NCBI GenBank assembly: GCA_946629405.1
Contig: CAMOXW010000131.1
Span: 1 to 18,345, forward strand
Direction of reading: 5' to 3'
DNA from: an uncultured Ruminococcus sp.
GTDB taxonomy: Bacteria; Bacillota_A; Clostridia; Oscillospirales; Ruminococcaceae
Length of the DNA: 18,345 nucleotides
In this document: positions 13,788-18,345 of the stretch, piece by piece
How positions within the stretch are numbered: position 1 is the stretch's first letter
How the letters are laid out: every line of letters starts with the position of its first letter
The notes under the pieces: model-generated
What the model saw: the letters and a program-made list of their open reading frames with translations, nothing else
Told to the model about the DNA's origin: nothing
Database searches by the model: none
Position numbers and translations under genes: made by a program

Positions 13788-14750
13788 TTATTCCTTAGCA
13801 GGTGAAGTACCGCTCTGTGTACGGGTCGAAGCAATAGCCTCAAACTCACCGCAGGGCTTGATACCCTGCCATTCGAGCGCATTCGTATCATAGCTCACCC
13901 ATGTCATGAGAGCTGCAACGCCGGGATTATTGTCGAAGCTGATGTAGAAATCAACTGTATCGCCGGGCTGAGCAGTGATCTTGTCGGCGTAAACAACAGG
14001 CCCGCTGACATTTGAAACGTCCTGAGGAGCATCAAGACCTGTACCTACAGCGATAGCGCCGTTGAAGACCTTGGTGCTTCTGTTGAGGCTTACGCCTCCG
14101 ACTGTTGAGATATCGGGATCAATAGCTATAGGATATACCCTTGAGACAGCATCATCCTTGACCTTGAATGTGATTTTTGCAAACTTACCGTTGAAGGTAT
14201 AGTCTATATCCTTCTCGATATCGAGCCAGTAGATGTATCTCATCTGTGTATTGCCGACATAGCTGTCATCAGCGGGCGGAACAGTAACAGCCTCTGTGAC
14301 GGGAACAGCTTCTGTAACTGCAATAGCCTCAGTAACTGCCTGACCGCCGTTCTCGGTAACAGCCTGACCGCCGGCTTCAGTAACGGGAACGTTCTCGGTA
14401 ACAGCCTGTCCGCCGGCCTCGGTAACGGGAACGTACTCGGTAACAGCCTGTCCGCCGGCCTCGGTAACCGGAACATACTCAGTAACAGCTTCCATTTTTT
14501 CCGGGTCGGGCTTGTTATAATCCAAAAGGCCGTTGAGGCTGATGCTGTCGCCCTCAGGCGCGCCGTCCTGGAAGGGAGCTGCGACCATGTAGCCCTCCTC
14601 GTTAGTTATGATCTCGATGGCATCGTCATTGAGAATGTCAGCATTGCCATCACTGCTGTTCTTATCTGAACAGGCAGTGAATGAAATTGAAGCAGCGGCA
14701 ACACAGATAAACGCACCGGCAGCAGCTATCCTTTTCTTTAAATTCTTCAT
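13788..14750 (-). CDS. Secreted lipoprotein with VTE-rich repeats and a cohesin-like, apparently permuted domain
   Basis: A 320-residue protein. Residues 1-27 form a signal peptide with a lipobox ending SFTAC (C27), so it is probably anchored to the outer face of the membrane. Residues 88-156 are tandem repeats: AVTEYVPVTEAGGQ twice, AVTENVPVTEAGGQ once, then shortened copies, likely an extended linker. Residues about 165-236 (DYTFNGKFAKITFKVKDDA, VYPIAIDPDIS, NGAIAVG) look like the C-terminal half of a cohesin. Residues 250-300 (VVYADKITAQPGDTVDFYIS, NNPGVAALMTWVSYDTNALEW) look like the N-terminal half, so the order is reversed. Start ATG 14750 is chosen over 14768 because AAAGGA lies nine bases before it. 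Function unknown; dockerin binding or surface attachment is possible. No dockerin or cellulase is in the window. Confidence 0.8.
   Translation of the reverse strand: MKNLKKRIAAAGAFICVAAASISFTACSDKNSSDGNADILNDDAIEIITNEEGYMVAAPFQDGAPEGDSISLNGLLDYNKPDPEKMEAVTEYVPVTEAGGQAVTEYVPVTEAGGQAVTENVPVTEAGGQAVTENGGQAVTEAIAVTEAVPVTEAVTVPPADDSYVGNTQMRYIYWLDIEKDIDYTFNGKFAKITFKVKDDAVSRVYPIAIDPDISTVGGVSLNRSTKVFNGAIAVGTGLDAPQDVSNVSGPVVYADKITAQPGDTVDFYISFDNNPGVAALMTWVSYDTNALEWQGIKPCGEFEAIASTRTQSGTSPAKE
14283..14489 (-). repeat. In-frame tandem repeats encoding AVTE(Y/N)VPVTEAGGQ units
   Basis: Three 42-bp units encode 14-residue repeats, followed by shorter VTE copies, in the linker of the lipoprotein. Copy number may vary between strains by slippage. 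Confidence 0.85.
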
Positions 14751-14832
14751 TTTGATAATTCCTTTCATCTATTGATAAGGCGGAAGTGCCGTCCGCCATG
14801 ATGGTCAAGTGATACATAATTCCGCAATATTA

Positions 14833-14861
14833 ATTATACACAAGCTGTGCTGATTTGTCAA
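14833..14861 (-). promoter_or_regulatory. Promoter of the lipoprotein gene
   Basis: Minus strand TTGACA (14861-14856), 17-base spacer, TATAAT (14838-14833), about 80 bases upstream of the ATG at 14750. Confidence 0.87.
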
Positions 14862-14943
14862 GCGCTACCTTCAATTGTAATCAATTTCTTTGCAAAAATA
14901 CACTTGATATTCATATTCTCGTCACAAAAATGTCAACAAAGCC

Positions 14944-14972
14944 ATACCCTCCGGTAGGAAGCCGGAGGGTAT
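14944..14972 (-). terminator. Terminator of the HD-domain gene
   Basis: Perfect 11-bp stem ATACCCTCCGG with CCGGAGGGTAT, 7-base loop, two bases after the stop codon at 14975. The following U-tract on the minus strand is short (GGCTTTGTT). Confidence 0.75.
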
Positions 14973-14974
14973 AA

Positions 14975-15472
14975 TCAGCCTTTTACGACTTTTTTTATTT
15001 TAGGTACACAGAATTCGAGTATCGCGCAGTATTTGTCAATGACCGTAATGACATAGCTTTCCATATACTTTGGCATCGGGCGGGTCATGGGCCACATATG
15101 CTTCTCGATAATATCTCTTTCAAGCGGGGTGATCTCGGTCACAGCGGCAGCGTTTTCGGCAGCAAGCAGGGCGTGCATCGCACTATGTGAAGGCTGTCCC
15201 TTGCTGCGGGTGGAGTTATACTCCTTGCGGTCATAGTAGAAAAGGTCGTGAAGAAGCCCTGCTCTTGCCGCTGAACGAGCGTTGAGTCTAAGCTTCCGGC
15301 AGACGAGATAGCTGTAATACGAAACATTCACACAGTGCTGGAATCGGGTAGTAGAAATGTGGTGTGTGATATTTTTCAGCTCACCGAGCTGTTCGCAGTC
15401 AATGATATCGCGGATGAGCGGGTAATACGCAGTGAGTGTAAGTTCCTTCCGGGAACAGATCGCACTTATCAT
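14975..15472 (-). CDS. HD-domain phosphohydrolase-like protein
   Basis: A 165-residue soluble protein with HD-superfamily metal ligands: H46 in TTRFQHCVNVSYYSYLVCRKL, the H75-D76 pair in AGLLHDLFYYD, further histidines in PSHSAMHALLAAENA (about 95-109) and IIEKHMWPM (H125), and D146 in VITVIDKYCA. Such proteins hydrolyse phosphate esters of nucleotides or second messengers; the particular substrate is not evident. The pattern HC...LLHD...H resembles small uncharacterised clostridial HD proteins. Start ATG 15472 is eight bases after AAGGAG; a GTG at 15481 sits too close to that site. Transcribed alone from a promoter at 15513-15541. Confidence 0.85.
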   Translation of the reverse strand: MISAICSRKELTLTAYYPLIRDIIDCEQLGELKNITHHISTTRFQHCVNVSYYSYLVCRKLRLNARSAARAGLLHDLFYYDRKEYNSTRSKGQPSHSAMHALLAAENAAAVTEITPLERDIIEKHMWPMTRPMPKYMESYVITVIDKYCAILEFCVPKIKKVVKG

Positions 15473-15512
15473 AGCTGTCACTCCTTAGCGAAGATTTGTC
15501 TTTGCTAACTGT

Positions 15513-15541
15513 ATTATAGCACACTCAGTATAAAAAATCAA
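15513..15541 (-). promoter_or_regulatory. Promoter of the HD-domain gene
   Basis: Minus strand TTGATT (15541-15536), 17-base spacer, TATAAT (15518-15513), about 40 bases before the ATG at 15472. Confidence 0.8.
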
Positions 15542-15656
15542 GTATTTTTTAAATTTTTCAAAAAGTTTTTTACTTCCTGTAATATGCCTGAAATTTCCTT
15601 TCAAAGCAGTGTATATCCGGAAGCTCACCGTAAATAATAGCTCCGAGGTGATTATT

Positions 15657-15824
15657 ATGAAAAAGAAACACAAGGAGATACCTGTCCCCGAACCCAGACC
15701 TGAGGACGGCTTCGACTGCCCGTCAGCTTCATGGGGAGATATGACAGGCCTCATCCCTACCCCTGCCGAAAACGAACACCAGCGCTCATCCTATGGCAGC
15801 ATCCTGCCCTATCAGGCGGATTGA
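15657..15824 (+). CDS. Small hypothetical protein (55 aa)
   Basis: A 55-residue protein with a clear ribosome site (GAGGTG six bases before ATG 15657). It starts with a basic run (MKKKHKEIPVPEPRPEDG), has one Cys (FDCPSASWGDMTGLIPTP), and ends SSYGSILPYQAD. No signal peptide or membrane segment. The Pro-rich, mostly polar composition suggests a small, perhaps disordered cytosolic protein. It is not recognised as a known family. It lies divergent from the HD gene; no strong promoter is obvious on the plus strand. Its stop is 8 bases before the fold-back element at 15832, whose internal hairpin may terminate it. Confidence 0.6.
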   Translation: MKKKHKEIPVPEPRPEDGFDCPSASWGDMTGLIPTPAENEHQRSSYGSILPYQAD

Positions 15825-15831
15825 CGCTGTT

Positions 15832-16129
15832 TTGCTCACTTAGGGTGGCTTGTGGGCAGCGGTGAGTTTTATTGAGGGCGGAACTTTTTGAAAAAAGTTC
15901 CCCCTCAAACTCCCCTTCAAAAACTTTCGACTTTGGTTTTCCCCGAAATGGTATGAATTTGCCGCTGTAGTTACAGCGGCAGTTTTTGTTATTCCGGAAA
16001 GAACATACCATTTCGGGGAAAACCCATGCTAAAAGTCTTTGGAAAGGGGGTTCGGGGGAAGAACCTTTCTTCAGAAAGGTTTGCCCCCGATAAAACCGCC
16101 GCAGTTCAAAAACCAACCTGAGTGAGCAA
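15832..16129. repeat. 298-bp fold-back (inverted repeat) intergenic element
   Basis: The two ends are TTGCTCACTTAGG and CCTGAGTGAGCAA, near-perfect terminal inverted repeats. The arms are diverged copies of each other over roughly 120 bases. Next to the centre they become a perfect 21-bp inverted repeat (15935-15955 with 16004-16024), which encloses a terminator hairpin (15961-15980). Each arm also contains its own hairpin (GGAACTTTTTGAAAAAAGTTCC at 15880-15901 region on the left; AACCTTTCTTCAGAAAGGTT on the right). No coding capacity. It resembles a MITE-like or extragenic palindromic element; no target-site duplication is visible. Confidence 0.7.
15961..15987 (+). terminator. Terminator hairpin at the centre of the fold-back element
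   Basis: GCCGCTGTA (15961-15969) pairs with TACAGCGGC (15972-15980), then AG and five T (15983-15987). It is nearly the same hairpin as the one after the PFL operon (9649-9668). It probably stops the small gene at 15657. Confidence 0.7.
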
Positions 16130-16136
16130 TCCGGCA

Positions 16137-16385
16137 TCACCCCGCGGAATAGACATCCTCGAGCCATTTGATGAGGTCAGTAAAGCCTTGCTCGGAGCGT
16201 TCAAACTCAGCCTGTTGCTCTATCTGTGCTTTAGCAGAGCAAAGTCTGCCATGCCACGTCATAGCGCAGAGCTTCTCGCCGTTTGTGATCTTATAGGCGA
16301 ATTCCCCCTTGCTGCCGGAGTAGTCGTTGCCGCTCTCGAAGTAATAAAATTTGGGTATCTCGAAAATTTCAGAAACGCTCGGCAC
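16137..16385 (-). CDS. Conserved-looking hypothetical protein (82 aa) overlapping the HAD gene
   Basis: An 82-residue soluble protein read from GTG 16385, with AAGGGGG eight bases upstream inside the end of the HAD gene. A TTG at 16403 is possible but has no ribosome site. Sequence features are IPKFYYFESGNDYSGSKGEFAYKI, an MTWHGRLCSAKAQ block, and FTDLIKWLEDVYSAG. Aromatic and charged residues alternate in the first half, suggesting a small beta-rich fold. It overlaps the HAD gene by 17 bases in a different frame, so it is probably translationally coupled to it. I do not recognise a family. Confidence 0.7.
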   Translation of the reverse strand: MPSVSEIFEIPKFYYFESGNDYSGSKGEFAYKITNGEKLCAMTWHGRLCSAKAQIEQQAEFERSEQGFTDLIKWLEDVYSAG

Positions 16386-17046
16386 AGTTATGTCCCCCTT
16401 CAAAAAATTCTACAGCCCCGGCAAGGTCGGAGTAAACCGCATCAAAGTATGGTTCATCCTCGGGCTGAGGCTGGGTCATATCGGGTATCATGATGACCTT
16501 GCATCCGGCAGCGCGTGCTGCTTTAAGCCCGTTCGGGGAATCCTCGAACGCCGCGCACTCCTCCGGAGGGATATCCAGAGCCCTTGCAGCTATGATGTAA
16601 ATTTCGGGGTCGGGCTTGCCGGTAGTGACCATATCTCCGCATATCACAGCATCAAATTTATCAGCAGCGCCAATTTTTCCGAGGTACATCAAGGTCCTGT
16701 CGCGGGGAGTAGCCGTAGCTACAGCAAGCCTCACTCCCCTGCCGCTGAGATAGCCGAGCAGCTCAAAAGCGCCTTTTTTCAGCTCAATACCGTGTTCTGC
16801 GATATGAGCGTTAATAAGCTCGGTGCGCCTTGCGCGAACCTCCTCAGTCGGGAAGTCCTCGCCGAAAAATCCCTTCAGCTTAGGGATAGAATACTTTCTT
16901 GCAAGGCTTCGGATAGCAAAAACGTGCTCGTCATGCATATCATAGCCGAAGTCAGCGGCAGCCTGTTTCCAGTAGCGAAGGTATAGCTTTTCGGTGTCAA
17001 TGAGCAGACCATCCATATCGAAGATCGCGCCGCGGATGTTTTTCAT
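16369..17046 (-). CDS. HAD-superfamily hydrolase (beta-phosphoglucomutase/phosphatase-like)
   Basis: A 225-residue cytosolic hydrolase of HAD subfamily IA. Motif I is GAIFDMDGLLIDTE with nucleophile D10 and acid D12; motif II is VATATPRDR; motif III lysine is in TTGKPDPEIY; motif IV is FEDSPNGLKAA. An alpha-helical cap lies between motif I and motif II (about 18-90). The group includes beta-phosphoglucomutases, phosphoglycolate and sugar-phosphate phosphatases; the substrate cannot be named. The start is ATG 17046, with AAAGGA seven bases upstream; an upstream extension is less well supported. Its 3' end overlaps the 82-residue gene. The neighbouring glgA makes a sugar-phosphate role attractive but unproven. 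Confidence 0.9.
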   Translation of the reverse strand: MKNIRGAIFDMDGLLIDTEKLYLRYWKQAAADFGYDMHDEHVFAIRSLARKYSIPKLKGFFGEDFPTEEVRARRTELINAHIAEHGIELKKGAFELLGYLSGRGVRLAVATATPRDRTLMYLGKIGAADKFDAVICGDMVTTGKPDPEIYIIAARALDIPPEECAAFEDSPNGLKAARAAGCKVIMIPDMTQPQPEDEPYFDAVYSDLAGAVEFFEGGHNCAERF

Positions 17047-17195
17047 AGTTTTTTCCTTTATCATATAACAGGGGCGATGCACACTTAGTGCTTAGAGTTT
17101 GGAAATCAGAGAGTTGTATGGACGGCATCCCTGACATCCCCAACGGTTGAAGTGAATAGTTGTGGTGTCCCTTCGGGACAGATTTAAAAAACTAC
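17047..17195. other. Gene-free stretch upstream of the HAD gene
   Basis: No frame with a ribosome site is seen. It contains a small perfect hairpin, TGTCCC-TTC-GGGACA (17166-17180), and a GTGCATCG/ACTTAGTG imperfect palindrome near 17080. A TATGAT-like -10 on the minus strand near 17060 may serve the HAD gene, but no good -35 accompanies it. Together with the repeat array that follows, 17047-17507 is 461 bases without a gene. Confidence 0.5.
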
Positions 17196-17507
17196 TGTGA
17201 GCGAAAGCAGACTAACGCCTTGTAAAGACAGAGCGAGTGAAGCAAGCGGCAACGTGGAGAGCGCAGCCTTCTGCTCTCTTTTATTATACGCCTGCATCTT
17301 TCTGAACTAATGTGAGCGAAAGCAGACTAATGCCTTGTAAAGGCAAAGCGAGCGAAGCAAGCGGCAACGTGAAGGGCGCAGCCTTCGGATCTCTTTTATT
17401 ATACGCCTGCATCTTCCTGAACTAATGTGAGCGAAAGCAGACTAACGCCTTGTAAAGACAGAGCGAGCGAAGCAAGCGGCAACGTGGAGGGCGCAGCCTT
17501 CGGCTGC
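17196..17507. repeat. 115-bp tandem direct repeat, 2.7 copies
   Basis: Copies begin at 17196, 17311 and 17426, each opening TGTGAGCGAAAGCAGACTAA. The period is exactly 115 bases; the third copy is cut after about 82 bases, where the glgA stop codon begins (17508). Copies differ by a handful of substitutions. Each full unit contains a short stem with a following T-run (for example GAGAGC...GCTCTCTTTTATT in copy 1) and a TATAAT-like box on the minus strand. No coding frame is supported. Confidence 0.88.
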
Positions 17508-18345
17508 TTACCAGTTTATCATCCAGTCGTACATACCTTCGTACTGGCGGGCAGAGCTGTTCCACGAGAAGTCAGCCTCCATGTCGCGGACTACCATCTT
17601 GTCCCACTGGTCACGGTGATTGTAATAAATGTGCTTAGAATAATTGATAACACCGAGCATTTCGTCGCCGTTGTAATTTGCAAACGAGAAGCCTGTACCT
17701 GTGCCGTCAAATTCGTTATAAGGCATGACCGTGTCCTTCAAGCCGCCGGTTTCGCGTACTATCGGGACAGTTCCGTACCTCAGCGCGATGAGCTGTGTAA
17801 GTCCGCATGGCTCAAACAGTGAGGGCATAAGCATAGTGTCAGCCGCCGCATAGAGCTTGTGAGCGAGGTCGTCCGAATAGAGGATATTAGCCGAAACTCT
17901 CTCCGGGTACTTCCACTGATAGTGCTTGAACATATTCTCATAGCGCGGATCGCCGGTGCCGATAACGATAAACTGCGTGAATTCGTCGCAGATACGCTCG
18001 ATAGCGTAGTTCACGAGATCAAGGCCCTTCTGGTCGGTAAGGCGGGAAATTATCGCGATCATGTACTTTGAGCGGTCAACGGGAAGTCCGAGCTGCTCCT
18101 GGAGCTTTTCCTTATTTACAGCCTTCTGCTCCTTGGCATTCGCAGCGGTATACTCTGCGAAGATCTTCTTGTCATTTGCAGGGTCAAAGACCTTATAGTC
18201 GATGCCGTTGACGATACCGCGCAGAGAAGCCGAACGCGCCCTGAGCAGGCCGTCGAGCTGTTCACCGAAGAACGGGTACTTTATCTCCTCGGCATAGGTC
18301 TCGGAAACCGTTGTGATATAGTCAGCGTAAACAAGTCCGCCCTTG
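17508..18345 (-). CDS. glgA: Glycogen synthase, C-terminal part (runs off right edge)
   Basis: The frame is open from the right edge to the stop at 17510-17508, giving 278 visible residues; the N-terminal part, including the start, lies outside. GlgA transfers glucose from ADP-glucose to the end of an alpha-1,4-glucan. Seen in order are KGGLVYADYITTVSETYAEEI, GLLRARSASLRGIVNGIDY, IISRLTDQKGLDL (the GT-B C-domain opening), VIGTGDPRYE, and FEPCGLTQLIALRYGTVPIVRETGGLKDTV with the family E-x7-E-type sugar-nucleotide site. The C-terminus is DWMINW. The tandem repeat array begins immediately after the stop on the downstream side, so any terminator must lie in it. Glycogen storage is consistent with a gut Ruminococcus-type organism. 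Confidence 0.95.
   Translation of the reverse strand, partial: KGGLVYADYITTVSETYAEEIKYPFFGEQLDGLLRARSASLRGIVNGIDYKVFDPANDKKIFAEYTAANAKEQKAVNKEKLQEQLGLPVDRSKYMIAIISRLTDQKGLDLVNYAIERICDEFTQFIVIGTGDPRYENMFKHYQWKYPERVSANILYSDDLAHKLYAAADTMLMPSLFEPCGLTQLIALRYGTVPIVRETGGLKDTVMPYNEFDGTGTGFSFANYNGDEMLGVINYSKHIYYNHRDQWDKMVVRDMEADFSWNSSARQYEGMYDWMINW

Noticed and set aside
13788..13850. Truncation of the cohesin-like protein by a frameshift near its C-terminus
   Set aside because: The stop is followed at once by a terminator and no cohesin-like sequence continues in other frames; the missing half is found earlier in the same protein.
15832..16129. Insertion sequence
   Set aside because: No transposase frame and no visible target duplication; only the inverted-repeat structure is supported.
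17196..17507. Possible CRISPR array
   Set aside because: The repeats are 115 bases, directly abutting with no unique spacers between short repeats, and no cas gene is present.

Overview
The window looks like a chromosomal segment of a Ruminococcus-type gut Firmicute (Oscillospiraceae). The evidence is moderate GC with AT-rich promoters of the TTGACA-17-TATAAT type, strong AGGAGG ribosome binding sites, a lipoprotein with cohesin-like sequence, DapL-type lysine synthesis, a split pyruvate formate-lyase and glycogen synthase. I see no rRNA, tRNA, CRISPR array, phage gene or transposase. Nearly all of the sequence is explained by ordinary metabolic genes in short transcription units.

Layout. 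Positions 1-720 hold the 5' part of an unrecognised membrane protein (minus strand, runs off the left edge) and the metY terminator. Positions 721-2220 hold metY (O-acetylhomoserine sulfhydrylase) behind a short Cys-containing leader peptide. Positions 2285-4967 are an NAD-salvage operon, nrtR-pncA-pncB, with a palindrome over its promoter. Then come ispF (minus) and a divergent AI-2E-family permease (plus). Positions 6994-9676 are a pyruvate formate-lyase operon in three pieces: catalytic chain, a 71-residue middle protein, and a separate 79-residue glycyl-radical domain. An Rrf2-family regulator faces it across a shared terminator. Positions 10343-12580 are dapF-dapL (lysine/meso-DAP synthesis). 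Positions 12581-13680 are cysK, again behind a tiny leader peptide (ending RRCCR). Next on the minus strand are a lipoprotein with VTE-rich repeats and a cohesin-like region that appears circularly permuted, and an HD-domain protein. A 55-residue plus-strand protein, a 298-bp fold-back repeat, an 82-residue protein overlapping a HAD phosphatase, a 115-bp tandem repeat, and the C-terminal part of glgA (minus, runs off the right edge) complete the window.

How the genes fit together. The clearest theme is sulfur assimilation. metY and cysK are about 11 kb apart, but both have a Cys-containing leader ORF. Both also carry the same ten-base motif CATAC(T/C)AAAC exactly five bases after the -10 box. 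The same motif lies between -35 and -10 of the Rrf2 regulator gene. This suggests one small regulon with two layers: an Rrf2 (CymR/IscR-like) operator at the promoter and a cysteine-sensing leader peptide in the transcript.

The most unusual points are the paired leader peptides with the shared operator, the three-part pyruvate formate-lyase with its unexplained middle protein, and the apparent circular permutation of the cohesin-like domain. All functional statements are read from sequence by eye; no database search was possible.
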